Assembly: GCF_020536995.1 (NCBI RefSeq)
Contig: NC_068366.1
Coordinates: 28,622,914-28,686,913 of the forward strand
Source of the DNA: Dreissena polymorpha
Lineage: Eukaryota > Mollusca > Bivalvia > Myida > Dreissenidae
Length of the DNA: 64,000 nucleotides
Direction of reading: 5' to 3'
How positions within the stretch are numbered: the stretch's first letter is position 1; every line of letters starts with the position of its first letter. The position numbers and the translations under genes are program-made. This document shows, one piece after another, positions 20,422 through 34,740 of the stretch. The notes beneath the pieces are model-generated. The model made no database searches. It was not told where the DNA came from and was given only the letters and a program-made list of their open reading frames with translations.

Positions 20422-22331
20422 GTGAGCATTGTATTCACAGTTTATCTTTTCAAATTATGCTCAGTATTTTGTTTTTTCTTTTCGATCATTTTATTACATC
20501 TCGATTGCATCAAAAGCATAATTGATCATTGAGATGCTCTCGTGTTTGATATTTCCCTTGGTATTAAACAGTACTTGGCGTGTTTTGGGAGGTCTTACGC
20601 TCGTACCATGAGTCGAACTTTTTACCTAGACCTATACAGACACCATATCCACAGACTGATTTCAGTCTTAAACTGGGAGATGACGATTCTGTAATAATCA
20701 CAAATCAACAGAGCAGTTTTTCACGCATATGTTTAATACAGTGACGGATACAGTCAGAGTAGATTGTTTGCAGTTTTATAGTGCCTCGTGGAGCGATGTT
20801 AACGGGATGGGGAGGTGGCGGTGGCAGAAACAGTGAAGATGATCAGAAGACGGAGAAAACAAGTCATCACTAACGAGGTTATTATAGTTGTCGAAAATTC
20901 AATATCTTAAATGCAAATAAGGATGTAAGTGTTTCTCAAATAAAGCTTAAACGTCATTTAAATCCTTTAAATCCTTAACTCTTTCTTGCATACCTCAAAT
21001 AATGTAAAGCATTTGTTAAAAAACAAAACTAAGTTAGTTAGCTCGACAAAAAGGAAGTTTTACATTTATAAGTTTTATTTCATGAATTACACGTTAATGT
21101 TTAAAACAATAATTACATGTGAATATGTATAATTAGTTAACGGACTTATAACTATATCATAAAGTCAAATTATCGAGGATAGATTTACAAACGTATGCAC
21201 GAAAATAGCAAAATACAAAAACAGATAAACTGCATGCCTATCGGAAATTCTGACAGACAACCAACTGGCTTTAGTTACTGGCCAAAATTGTTTTCACTGT
21301 GCTGTGTTTTGTTTTCGTTGTGTATTCGTGCCTCTAGTCAAGAACATTGGATCTGTGTCAATGCTGGTTCGTTATCATAAATAAAGAAACAATATGTTGT
21401 AATACCTTTTCTCTCCTGTTAGCGCAGGCTAAATATTCACTGTGTTTACAATGCACCTTTTCAGGCACAATATCGGTTCTGCCAACAGTTCATGAAAGAG
21501 TATATCGAGGGCAGCCTGGTATATGCTAATACGTAATGTACTTGGGACAAGAATACAAAGATTAAACTTCCTTGATGGAATTTATTTGAGGAAGATTTTA
21601 GTAACTGAATTATAGGAGGAACATATCGTTTATCTTCAGGAAAGCAGGACATGTATTTTGAGATGATTGATATCCTCATGTTGTGTGCACATAACTGTAT
21701 TTTATATGCAGAATATTACAGAAAATAACATGACTCCACGTGTACATAGTTAAATCTTTAAATATAATGCATATGTTTACAATTGACAAATGCTTGATCT
21801 CTATCTGTTTTTACTTTTACTTTTCGGCCGACCTAATTGAGCAGCTTGTATGTGAAGTTTATGTCATAAAATAACCAACCCCAAAGTTAAAATACGATAA
21901 TAGTTGTGATACAGCGAATGAATTTACATTGTCGTTCCTTGCTCTCACATACAACTCTGCGAAAGGCTCAGCTTGCCATTTTGCCTATAAAATAGGTAAA
22001 ACCGAACAAACGCAATCAATGTATATTTGATTGGATATTTAAGGTCGCATGCATTAAATTAAGAAATATGACTTTTTAATGTACGATAAATCGTGCAAAA
22101 ACTTGCGAGTTTTAATGCAACTCTTTGGAACTATTTTATTGCCCATGGCATCATTCCACGCACTTCACAAATGTAAACAATTGAACATAATTTTTATTGA
22201 GTGACGTTAGGAATTGCTTCGACGCGTGTATGTATGTTAGTTTCTTATCATCTAAAAAACATATCAATTTTATAATAATCAATTAAGACTGATATAAGAC
22301 ATCATGGTATGATATGGTTTTCTTTAATGCA

Positions 22332-22494
22332 GTGAATGCAATGTAACCGTCGTGCAAGAGATTGTTTAGTATACTGTAACCTCAATGATGATTGCTTGGA
22401 ATGATCATGACATGAATGAGACGCTTTCATAACAATAGTCCGTTCTGAGCCTAACACAGAGGTGAATGTAATGTAACCATCGTGCAAGAGATTG
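22332..22494 (+). repeat. 33-base direct repeat pair
   Basis: GTGAATGCAATGTAACCGTC and the following CGTGCAAGAGATTG region (22332-22364) recur with few changes at 22462-22494. Confidence 0.75.
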
Positions 22495-24057
22495 GGATGA
22501 TACGAGTGTAAACAAAATCTAATGTTTGTAAATTTCAATATGTTCAAGCTCCGGTCGCATAGCTAATTTTTCAGATGACTTAAATAAAAGACAATAGAAT
22601 GGTGAGACAAGTTTATTTCCTGATAATGTATCTACAGCTTTTTTTTCCTTATATATATGCACAAGAAATGCTATTGTGCACATATGATATTGAATAAGCA
22701 AATTGTGCTCAACGTGTTCAGTGTGAGTTTTAAGTTTACTTTCTACACCAAACAAATATTGAGAACTCCAATGCATGTAAGCTCTTAGATGTGTGTAATA
22801 TCTTTATACAAAGAATATATTCTATATTCAGTAAGGAAATCCCTTTTACGATTGACTTCGGATTATAGTATGTTATGTATTCACGTTTGAATTATGCTTG
22901 TTAGCATGCCATGTATAACACTATACATGAATGTCATAATTACTTTTATTAGTGCGATATGTTTGTGCTTACTGTGATTTTGCCATAAGAACATTTTTAT
23001 CATTTTACAATTGTGTAACGTTTTTTTAATTTTCCAATTAATTTTTTATAAACAAAAACACAAAACAAACACATTTCGTAAACGCAATGAACACACATAT
23101 ATATATATATAAGTACATAACTGTTTAATGCATTTTGGAATCAGATTCTTGTCATAACCGGTGTTAACTTTTTTGGTTATATTGTGTTCGCTCGCTCTTT
23201 TAACAATTAAAGAGACATTTCCTGATAATCGAACTTGGTGATTGGGTTTTATCTGAAACTAGCGAATAAATAAAATCTTAAAAAATACCGACTTTTTTAT
23301 ATAATTATATTTACCAACACTGGAAGCAAGAAGCATAACATGACCTTCAAGTGATTTGCATTGAAAAAGTATATATCAAAAGAAAGAGAAAGCATGTTAC
23401 ACGACATATTATATTTTCTATTGCACTGTTTAGAAATGAAGACAACGACATTGACGCTTAGTATCTTTCCACATCCCCATAGAGTGACTGTTTTCAGATA
23501 ATCAATATTAAATTTACTGTATTCAATGCATGCGTAAGGAGATAGCAAAATCATGATTATTATACTATTTGAAAATTATTCATACCGTTGTTAGCTTTTT
23601 TAGACGGACTCGCATGTGGTCATTAGGTGATATCACAAACTGTTTTAATGAAATTGTACGAAAGATAAATCACGGGTCACCCCAACCGCCAGCGCGTGTG
23701 AAAACACGCATTTCATTAATAACAAATCTAATGGGACAGGAAGCGAATTATAGTTACCTCGTTAAATACAAAAAATAGTAAATTCCTTCAACATTTGGAG
23801 CGAAATTAATTCAACCTGCAAAACATGATCAACATATAAAGATAAAATAAAACAGTTGAACCACGTTTGTTCAAAATAGGTTGTTTATGAGTCGAATGGG
23901 AGACAAGCTTGAGACAAATCGTAATTGCCATTGTTTATTTTAAAAAGCTATCGACTAAACGGTTTACTGTTCTGCATCGGATACTATTTTGTGTCGATAC
24001 TTATCGGTATTAAAGCGTTTAATTAGAAGTACAGACCCTTTCGGCAGTTTGAATGAT

Positions 24058-24111
24058 ACTGTTACCTGATGGTAGATTCATAACACTGTTACCTGATGGT
24101 AGATTCATAAC
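24058..24111 (+). repeat. 27-base tandem duplication
   Basis: A unit beginning ACTGTTACCTGATGGTAGAT is present twice in direct succession (24058-24084, 24085-24111) with no visible difference, so it is probably recent. Confidence 0.9.
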
Positions 24112-25480
24112 ATAAATTGCAAAAGATATATCTGAACAAGGCATACGTGCGCAATATTTGAATTATTATTTACTAATTGGCGACACCATGACCGGTAGCT
24201 TAGGAGGACATTTGCGAGAAGGCTTCACCAAGCAGGAAAAGCGTTTACCGATAATATGGTCAACTTTAACATCGATTGCTGCTTAAAAGTTTAAGTCTTG
24301 AATATAATCATACATGTAGGACATAACTTTGATAACATGTAAAACACATTTTTATGTATGATATTTATTTTGTATGTTTTGAGGAACTTATTTTTCATGA
24401 CTTAATCAAGCAATTGTTCATGTATGAGAATTGCATTGTATGTGACATACATCTTACATATTTTTACTTTTCTTAAATAAATAATACTCCTCTAACAAAA
24501 CGTGCTATTTTATAACTTTAAAACTATGTAAAGCTAATTTGACGCATTGAACGTATATGATTTATAATATTTAACTCCAAACTATTTATATCTGCTTCTA
24601 ATTGATCCTACAAGATAGGAGACTCACATGGGGGACTTGAACTTGGTTGTTGGTACGAATATGTGTACAACAAACACATGCATAAATTGTGCAGATTATC
24701 AACACACTGTTGTATTTACATCTTTACAAACACACATCATTTCAATTGTTGTAAATGCTATTCTCACTAATGTCTCAAGTAATATTTTATAGTCTATTGG
24801 TGTTCTTCACTATGTGATTTATGTGATTGTTAAATTGAACGAGATTGCATGTATTGTGAATAAGGCGTTGTGAATAACAAAATACAAACAATCATCAATA
24901 TCATGTCGGCGAAATAAATCAGGTTGACTAAGGCTTAAATAGGGAAGACAAACTATATTTGCTAACTAACCAGGACAATTATTCAATGACTGCAGATTTG
25001 TATGGCAATATACGCCCATTCCATGCGATTGAATTACACAATAATTATGCACCGACTAACATGAAAACAATGGTTGCGTAATACAGTTTGCACATAACAC
25101 AAATTAAATTGGTAATATAGATTTGATTTCAACTTGTGCAATTATAACACATTTTCCTAGTATATTTGGAACGTTTAAATGTAAAGAATTTCCAACAACA
25201 AAGGCTTATTTTTTAGCATAAATTGTCTTTTTATTAGCTATGTCTTTGCTTAGTACATCTATTATTCTCAAACAATGTGCTTAAAGTAGGTTTTGCCTGC
25301 AACCTGCTTAAAACTTAATACGTCTATCTATGTAAAAATCTGCTTCAAACAGAAAAACTGAAAAGATCTCTGTTGCGCATAGGAAAACCGACAAACGCGA
25401 TCAATAAAAACAATTTACGATATGTATCACCAGTCTTTAAAACTGAATTGTAACGATCTTTTATTTGGCTCTTTTGTGTA

Positions 25481-25890
25481 CATAGTTGTTTCACAAGGAA
25501 GTTTAAAACATAAACGGAGTTCAAAAGACATCCAATAAGTCTGTCCGGGTTAAGTTAGTAATCGCAAATACTTAAAATTGTCAATATTTCTTTCCTTTTG
25601 AAAACGCAGCTTTGTTCGGCTATTCATAGATGTTTCACAAGGAAGTTTAAAACATGAAGGTAGTTCAAAAGATATCCGATAAGTCTGTCCGAGTTAAGTA
25701 AGTAATCGCAAATACTTGAAATCGTCAATATTTCTTTCCTGTTGCAAACGCAGCTTTGTTCGTCTATTCATAGTTGATTCGCAAGGAAGTTTAAAACATG
25801 GAAGTTGTTAAAAATATAACAGCTAATTCTGCCCGGGTTTCGATAGTAAGTTCAAATACTTTAACATGTCAATAGGTTCTTCCAATTGCA
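25481..25890 (+). repeat. Three-copy tandem repeat, 144-bp unit
   Basis: Units start at 25481, 25625 and 25769 with CATAG(T/A)TG.TTC.CAAGG. Each continues through GAAGTTTAAAACAT, a GTCTGTCCG(G/A)GTTAAG block and a TTTGTTCG.CTATTCA end. The third unit is the most diverged and fades near 25890. No coding frame runs through it. Confidence 0.88.
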
Positions 25891-28800
25891 ATGCTTCACG
25901 AAATCTACCACAACTAGCCAATACAAAAATCGACGAACAATTTTGCACACCGCATTTATCGACTACAAAAACAAGCTTTGCAGGGGTATCGATTGCTTCA
26001 GAACGGGATTTCCCAGGGCGTTATCAAGTTGCACAGGTATAATAGATTGCTGTGAGTTGTGTGTCTGGTTTTTATAAACAAAGGGCGTATTGACATAAAT
26101 GCAATAGTCTGCATTCAAGCGCTCACGTACACAATCTTAAAAGCACGCGATATTAAAAAAAAGTTTTAAAAAGCGTACTCACATATTATTGTGTCCAAAG
26201 CTTGCTTTTATATAATACGGTACAAGTTACTTTTTTATTTATACCGGTTATTTGAAAACCATGAGAATGGAGCTATATTTGGAATTCAAATCTTATTTTA
26301 ATTTAAAAAAAAGTTTAAATTTACAAAAGTATTATAAGTTTAATAAAAAAGTTTGACATGGTTTACAGTTAAAAATCATGATGAAAAATATCATGTGTAA
26401 CCATTGCTATGTGTTTATTCAATTTTGTGCATGTCATTTACATGGTTTGCACGCTTTAAAGTTCGCGTTGCTTTGCACAAACATCGAGACCTTGACATAT
26501 TGTAATCATATTTAAGTGGTTTTAAATCAGGCGATATGCTATCAGTTCGCGGTCGCCTAAAGAATTGCTTGCATTAAATATGACTTGTGTAATATGATCC
26601 TCTAGAATAAACTCCTTCAAAGGGGAGCTCATACCGTGTTCATTGAATAATAATGCGCGCATGTTTATTCCCCATGCCCATATGAGTGTTGTCTAATATT
26701 TGTAAGGGTCATTGTATAGAAAGAATTATCACACTAATAGCAAGAGGAAGAATAACAAGTGAATAAAATTGAAAACGTTTATTTTTGTTGAGTATTATTA
26801 CATAAAATTACCTGTAATAAATCTTTGTAACATGTTAGTATTGCAAAACTAATTATTCTAAGTTGTAATCTAACATTCCACTATGGGTCATTTTCAAGCA
26901 TATGTATGCTGATTTTGAGAAATGTATTCATATGAGCATTTCTGGATAGCGAGAAGCATGTAATATCACTTTGACCATGCTCGTTCGCATTTACGATATT
27001 CTGACAATAACGTATTGTTGTTGTTGTTGTTTTCAGTTAAGCTCAGAGGTTATTGCATATTCTGTAGAGTTGTCTTTCACATCTACGATTTGCTCAATAA
27101 AGACAAATATATACAAGTTAATTTTCACAAGAACGCGAATTCGGAAACCGCATTGGAGCCGCGTTTACGCTATTGTTTACAAAGTACAAAACAATATTTG
27201 TTTAGACGTAGCAGTGAAAAAACTAATTTAATTGTAAACGGATTGGCTAGAGTTTAACTGTTTATATGTACAGATAAATGTTTTCATGAACGTTATCATG
27301 CGATATATATTTAATCGCCAGATTGTTTCGTAGTAAGAGTACTTTTTGTCACCAGCAGAAAATTAATGTGCTTGTTTTATGAGTATATATTGTTAAAATA
27401 CATTACAATAATACAAGTTAAAAGTAGGAAGAACATTTGGAAAAGCTTAAGTTGATAATTATAATGTTTTTAGTACAACTGTTGATTGGTAAGGATCAAA
27501 CAGTTTGGTCTGTAAACAGTATGCTAGAAAATCTATACAAGCAACAGAAAAGTTTAGCACAGTGTAAGAAGCTCTTGCCGATTTTCAAGCGATCCTTATG
27601 AAACGATTATGTTTTATGTGTTGATTATCAGTGTTGTACCGTTTATTATATCGACAATGTAGGCATTTTGTGTTGAACTATACATATGTATAACATCGGT
27701 TCATATTTTTTTTTTAATCTTGCAGATGTGGGAAATAAAAAAGTCAATGTTTTTGCAAACCAACTATGTGATTTAAAGTTGTTTGTGTCAATCTTAAGTC
27801 CATTTATACATAAATATGTTTAATGTTATACCATTAATACAATTAAAGACTTAGAGAGAATTCTGCATAAACACACTTAAGCACTGCTTAAGTTAAACAA
27901 AAAAAGAACAATGTTACTATAATTTAGAATTATTATATATTGTTTATTTAAAATAACACAATATTGTTTCAAATATATAATTTAAAGTATGTGTGTCTTA
28001 ATGTAGATAATGAACGAAAATATAATTGTTTCTACTCATTTGTTAAATTCACTTAAATTAATGGATTTTTAAAGTTGACAAACCAAATATGAAAGAGGCC
28101 AACGATTGTTCTTTTTACGTTGCATTGATGTATTTAGTATTTTCAATACTATTGCTATTAAATGACGTGTGGAATGCATTTTATGTAATTTTAAGGAAAT
28201 CTTTGTAAGACTAGTTTTGAGGCCTTTTAGAAAAATAAGCTATATAGCAATAATACTAAAAAGCTATGGCAGCTTTGTGGTTTTAATAAAGTAAACGTTT
28301 TAAAGTCTAAACGCTTGCATTACAGGAACATTTGTAAGTTTCACTTAATCGCATTATTACCTTAAAATCAAATGACGTTGCCGAGATGCTGATTATCTAA
28401 TGAATGTATTAATGCCTATGCGTATATGACAAACATAACAAAAACGTACCCTGAACTAACGGAAAATTCAGTATTCTTATATGGAAATTCCGCATTGCAA
28501 TATGCATTGAATACATCTTCGATTGTAACGCACATATAAAGAAAAAAACAGCGCTTATATTTATAAACATGTGTGTAATAATATTTGTTATATGCGGTCG
28601 AAAATGTGTGAACTACAATTGAAAAGTGTATAAGAAAAGTTTTAAATATGATGATCATTATCCATCACTAGCCTTTTACCGACGAATGTCTTCAATATTT
28701 GTTCACAATAACAGTGAGATATAATAATCCAAAGCTTAAATAACTTTTAAATTGGCAAAAGTTAATAAATTATATGTTCTGTTCTGAAAAAAAGATACTT

Positions 28801-29060
28801 TGATTAAGAAATGTCTTGTTTCGTGACCAAGAGCAGAACATAACTTCAGATCATAAGGTTATTTCAATAATAGAGTCAGGTTAAAAATTTGCATTTCTAG
28901 AAATGCCACAGGATACAGAGATCCGTCTCCCTGTAGTATCGAGCCTCTTATTTTAAAAGAAACACATACCTGACTTCAAAAAGATGCGATATAAACATAA
29001 GTGCAAAAGATGCCCACAGCTGTTTGAAATACCCTATTTCATGTTCTAAAATAAAACATA
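25891..29060. other. Gene-poor stretch
   Basis: AT-rich DNA with short unsupported frames only. No domain, RNA gene or clear repeat is recognised. Confidence 0.5.
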
Positions 29061-29062
29061 AC

Positions 29063-30715
29063 AATGAAGCCAGTAGTCAATATAAGAACCCTCAACCGGA
29101 ACCTTGCAAAGAAACAACGTTTCAATGTGAAGACTTTGTCAAAAATCATAAATCTAGTGAAACCAATGGACTGGGCAATCATTGTCGATTTGGCTGACGC
29201 TAAATAACGCATTCCTATTTTTAAGGGTCACAGGATAAAGCTAATAATCACTTGTCAAGGTCAGTGTTACCAACTGAAAGATGTGCTTTGGTCCAACATA
29301 AACCCTAGGAGTATTTACAAAGTAATTGTATGTAATGGCGGTATATTTTAGAACAATGCATATTCGCGTAGCTGTTAATCCCGACGATTGGATAAACTTA
29401 AATCAAAACAAATTAGATCTAATCAAGGATCAGAATGTATGCCTAGAACTGATATTTTCACTGGGTCCCATGATAAATATGAAAAAATCTCAGTTAGTTC
29501 CCACTCAAAAATAGTGTGTCAGGGAACTCTTAATTTAGCAGACAGGAATCATTACTCCTACAGAGGAAAGATGTGTGAAAATTTAATCAGCAATAGAGTT
29601 GTTTAGCACGCTGTCGTGTATAGAACTAGTTCCCAATGCATGCTTATAAATTCGCCCATTTCAGTTGTATTTCTTTAAACCATCCAGTGAACAACATATG
29701 CATCCCAGATTATGAGCGGGGGACACATGGGAAATCAATTAGTTCAGGGCAGTCGAAATTCACAGCAACACACTTGGCATATCAATCTAATGTAAATGAA
29801 AGCATTTTTTTAACATTAAAACATGTCCAGTATCAAATCAGTCAAAACATGTTCAGATCAAAACATGCAATACGACATGTATGCAATATATCATTCACCA
29901 GGGGGTGGACTTGCTTCAGCAAGTTGTGCATGAAAACTTTAGAAATTTGGAATTGGGCTATTCAGAATCAAGTGTCTCTACGCGAGCAATTCATATTTTT
30001 GGCAAACACATTAAGTTGGCAAATCAATTGATTCGATTGAAAATCAGACAACGCAATGGCCATTAAAACAAACATAGGGCAGAATAATTTTTGGATGTAG
30101 GGTCGCCTATTGATGGATATGTTTGCGTTCAACCTGAATTATCAGAAATCAAGAACATACATTTCACTTGGCATCCAACCCATCTGACTTTTGCAACAGA
30201 TGCTCTGTCAATTTCTTGGGAAAACAAATGCGCCTATGCATATCCCCCGGTTTGTCTAATACTAAGAGTTCAGAGGCAGATATCTCAGTTTTACTGCAAG
30301 ATCATTCTCGTAGCACCACGTTGGCCTAGCATACAGAGCTCTTGAGGTTTCTGATAGAAATTCCGTTACAGCTTCCGGAAGTTCGTGACTTACTGGTACA
30401 ACCAAAGACAAATAATTTCTATCCACATCCACAGTTGTTTCAACGTTCAGCATGGAGACTGTCGACAACGGTTAAAAATAAGAGATTTTCAGCAAAGTCT
30501 AGAAAAATTATCAGAACATCACGGCGCAAAGGCTATCAGAAGGATTACAATGCCAAATTGAGAAAATTATTTGGCTGGTGCCATAAATGGAAAATTGATT
30601 CCAATCAAACATCTTTAACGTATGTTGCTACGTTCTTGTCAGATCTTTTTTCAGAGAGTCTGCAATATATAGTTCCATTGCTAGATATAGATCGTAGTTG
30701 TCACTTGTTCTCTTA
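29063..30715 (+). mobile_element. Fossil DIRS-like tyrosine-recombinase retroelement fragment
   Basis: Recognisable parts in element order: reverse transcriptase pieces (a KPVVNIRTLNRNL start and a later FSLGPMINMKKSQLVP piece), an RNase H region with an IHIFGKH word near 29980, and the start of the tyrosine recombinase part after SISWENKCAYAYPP and IILVAPRWP, with a FLSDLFSESLQYIV helix. This order matches DIRS-type rather than LTR/integrase elements. It is clearly broken, with many breaks, and looks old. Terminal repeats were not found. It differs from the minus-strand elements at 42-55 kb. Confidence 0.72.
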
Positions 30716-31630
30716 ACAATAGATGTTGAGCTCAGGAAAGCTTGTATATTTTTTTCTCTTTAGCAAGTCGCACTGTGAATGATTTTTATTGTTTGTGTAC
30801 AAAAAGTAATTACTAAACGGTTTTATATTCATCATTGGTATACATTATGGTTTTATAAGTGAAAAAACACACATCAGAAATATGTATAGGAAGATACACA
30901 AATTGAAGATCTGAAAATATGCTTTGTGGGTTGTTCCTCAGAAACGCATACACTACCTTTGGGATAGAAAAATGAGTATGGCTTTGACATCTGTCCTATG
31001 TGTAAACAAACATAATATAAGTAAAATGGTAAAACAAAACAATACAATTTGTAATTTAATTTGCATTTTAAGATATAGTTGTACTTATTTTAGTAGTTTC
31101 CCACCTCAACCTTTTGTATGTTTTTCAATTGGTGGGAAACGTTTCAACATTATGCTTAACTGAATCCATGTGTGTGTGGTCACGTGGTTTCATCCTTTTC
31201 TTTGAGATGCTTGATTGGTTTTGGAAAGCGTCTGGACGAGTCTGAACGTTAACACGGAGTAAATACCCTTTATGATATTGAAATAAGTAAGTAAAACAAA
31301 ATCATACAATTCAAATTTGATTACAGATTTTCGGGAAGGGTCTCTGAAACCAAAATCGGAATTTTGTGAAAAACGAGAGGAAACATCGGCAAGCTTTTAA
31401 AATACTGTTCGTCATCACAGTACACCATACTTACTGATTGTTTTATCACGTATATATATATAAACTAGACTTGTTCATTTGTTTTCTTTTTTAAATGCTC
31501 ATTCTTAACACGTTGTGACATATTTACGTAAGTGCATGTACATATATATAAATTCAAATATTGAACTAAAACTGTGCTTTTGTTAAACTGTAGAAACATT
31601 AACGTAAACTACATAGACACTATTATTTTA
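30716..31630. other. Spacer between fossil element and RPTP copy 2
   Basis: AT-rich DNA with no recognised feature. The 3' end of the fossil element may extend into its first part. Confidence 0.45.
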
Positions 31631-31633
31631 CAG

Positions 31634-34368
31634 GGATATAATCGCCACGGAAGTATATTGCGGCCCAGGGTAACGTATAATTTACTGCTTGTTTACTTGA
31701 GCAAGCAAAACGTATTATTATTTGAGAGCATTTAAAGTGATATTATGGGCATCTAACAGTTTATAGGTGTCTATCGCAACCGTTGTTTATTTTTTGGTGT
31801 TTTCACTTCATATACACTTGTATTTGTTAATGCAGCATCACCATACTAAAACATTATCCCAAAAAGAAAAAAATAATGCATTTGAGTATTAACCGTACTC
31901 TCGTTGGACAACTGATCATGCATGTACGATGTGATACTAAATTTAGTTTTAGTGCAGATTCGTTCATACGACACAAAGACACATTTTTTACGGATCATTT
32001 CGGCTTACATGACTGTGTGGATTTGTATATGTATTATGTAAATGCAATACGATATGTTTATAATTATATCAGTATTAATATTCATAATAATTTTTATAAG
32101 TTATTAATGCTGCGCAATTATATTCATAAACCTTTCAGAATTGTACATATACTTTGCACATTTCATTATGTTGACTGTGCGCTAGTATGTAATGAACTGC
32201 AAACAATATTTCGCATTTAAGCTTTTGTATGTATGTTGCACGCACATTATGCAACTCGAACTTAGGAATTGAATTATTCTAATCTCATAAAGTATATTGA
32301 ACTGTTGAATTTCGACAGGGCCACTCGCTTGTACGATCGCCGATTTCTGGAGAATGATATGGGAGCAAAATGTTGCAGTTTTAGTTATGGTTACCAATCG
32401 TGTTGAAGATTCAAAGGTATACCTAAAGTACATGGGCGTTGTTGGTGTTTTGTACCGGTCGGTTAATTGTGTACATTTAATGTTCAATTGTAAGTTACCT
32501 TTTGTAGAGTTTTTCCCGGCTAAACACGATACCTATGCGTGCAACTTAAATATCCACTTTTCTTCCAGCGAAAATGCTTTCAGTACTGGCCAACCGATGG
32601 TAACTACCAGTATGGTGATTTCATAATAGAGCTCCTTTCAGAAGAGGCGTATGATGACTTTGTTTTTCGAACATTACAATGCAATAATGTATATATTTAT
32701 ATGTCAATGAAATCACATAATTATGCAGTGTCTATTAAACTGAAAACGGTTTTATTTAATAAAACATCATCAAAGAGGCACATGTTATATTTAATTGTTT
32801 GTCTCATAATCACGAAGAACAATAACGAGTACCAATTTGTAATCAATTTTTCCTTCTTCATTTTACAGAATAAACGTATAATAATATGACTATACTTATC
32901 ATATGCACTCCCATTTCTTTCATAACTGCGCATAAATCAATATTGTTACCATTTTCAAAAATTATTGCGCTTCAGTTCATTTTGTTTTTATGTAAATAGT
33001 TGAGTTGATGTACGTTTTTCTTTTATTTTTATTTTGATATTGTTTTTCTGGTTCTAACGTTCTTGCAGAATGAGTCGTCTAAAATACATAATATTATGGT
33101 CAGTCATTTGCACTACACCTCATGGCCTGACAAAGATGTCCCAGATACAGCCCTCTCCCTTAAGCAGTTTTGGTATAAGATCCGCAATACGAAAATGAAT
33201 AGCACTGCTCCCTGGATTGTCCGTTGCAGGTTTCAATCATTGATTTGTTATGTTTCGTTTTCTTTTGTTGTTTTCTTTGTTGAGTTGCCTTAGTTTTTCG
33301 GGACTACTTGGGTTGTTTGAAATCCACATGTGTAATTTAAAATTATAAATAATGTTGTTTTTGTTTCATTCATGTAGTGTAATCTCCTCAAGTACCGGTG
33401 TCGGTCGAACTGGAACGTTCATTGAGTTAGACTATCTGTACAAACAAGGAATATTAGAAAAACAAATTAAAGTTTATAATGAACAAAGAATCGACATGGT
33501 CCAAACAAAGAGTTAATTTAAATGACATTTTTCAAAACTATTTACTATTATACATTTGTATGATAAGATGTTTTCTATACAAATATTTCAATGAAAGTTC
33601 TTACTCCAAATAAATAAGTTACTAATGTTCACCTGAGTGTACGGATGTATTTGTGTTCTGTTTATTGATCTGTAAATCACAATAGTGTACATATATTCTT
33701 TAACACTTATTGCAGAACAATGTAATTAGTACGAAGTGTTGTGTGAGGCCATTTGTCCAGTCGGTGAAATATTGACAAACAAGGCTTATCTTGACAACAG
33801 ACGCACAACTGACTTAATCATGAATATAAGGTAGGATTGACAATTAAGATTTTCTTTGTTATAATTATAGTATATTCGCTACGCATTATTTCGTATGATA
33901 TGGATGATGATTGGAATGGTTTTTGAGGCAGCGTCTTTGCCAAGCACACATACCTTACCGAGATGAAAGCGAAACAGACGGTGTCTACATTAAAGTAATA
34001 GATGGACAATGACACGAAAATGTGAATAAACAATATGATGCATGTGTCATCCCATGTATTATTTGTTTTTCGTGACGTATAGCTACTTACAGCTTGGCAT
34101 TCAATAGTCTGTAATTCGACGTAAACTCTCTAGTAATCACACATGGATAATGCAATTGTTAAGGATAATTGCATATGTTTCACGTGCTAAAGAAAACGAG
34201 GCGGGTTATGCGTCTGCTACCATGATGTTCGTTTTCGATTTACTGATAATTCTAGTAAAGAACTAAAATTGATATTGTTTATTTCAGATAACAAATACCG
34301 CCTGTGTTGAACATGACAATAAACATAGTGGGTCACAACGACTACATCAACGCTTTATACATTTCGGT
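31634..34368 (+). pseudogene. Receptor tyrosine phosphatase copy 2, partial (mainly D1)
   Basis: Exon-like pieces: 31634-31669, 32319-32416, 32569-32688, 33069-33229, 33393-33510, then decayed linker pieces near 33717-33830 and 33936-34053, and a D2 start near 34290-34368. The four middle exons are in frame and hold [41 protein letters not shown] (WPD loop), the P-loop CSTGVGRTGTF (CX5R) and QRIDMVQT (Q-loop). The His before the Cys is Arg. The first exon is one base shorter than in copy 1, the linker pieces are out of frame, and no membrane or upstream D1 exon is seen. It is best read as a duplicated fragment whose enzyme core has decayed less than copy 1. Confidence 0.72.
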
Positions 34369-34740
34369 AAAAAAAGTTCACTTTTTACAGTGTTTTATTA
34401 CTTTAAACATATTTTATTTCCAAAAATGACATTGTACGAATATGTACATTGGTCCATACATACATAATGGAAAAAGGGTTAGACCTGAAGTTCTTCAACA
34501 TTATCGGGGGTCCTTCCCTTGCGATAGTTTTAACATGTTGTAATGGTGACAGACTTACATAAAATATTAATCATTTACACAGTATACAATTTGGGAACAT
34601 AACTCTCAATAATTATGTTTATTATATGATGACAACATTACTACTAATAATATCAGTAGTTACCAAGAACAGTAATACTCATAGTAATAATACTAATAAA
34701 ACAAAAAAATAATGATTTTTATAGAAAATATACAGATATC

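Larger units (their letters stand above)
20422..25480. other. Gene-poor stretch
   Basis: Five kilobases of AT-rich DNA with only short unsupported frames. Small repeats occur: a 33-base word at 22332 and 22462, an (AT)n run near 23097-23112, and a 27-base tandem pair at 24058-24111. No gene, RNA or large mobile element is recognised. Confidence 0.5.

Noticed and set aside
20770-20880. Possible exon completing the D2 P-loop of phosphatase copy 1
   Set aside because: The frame after the candidate acceptor does not give a convincing D2 loop and soon stops.
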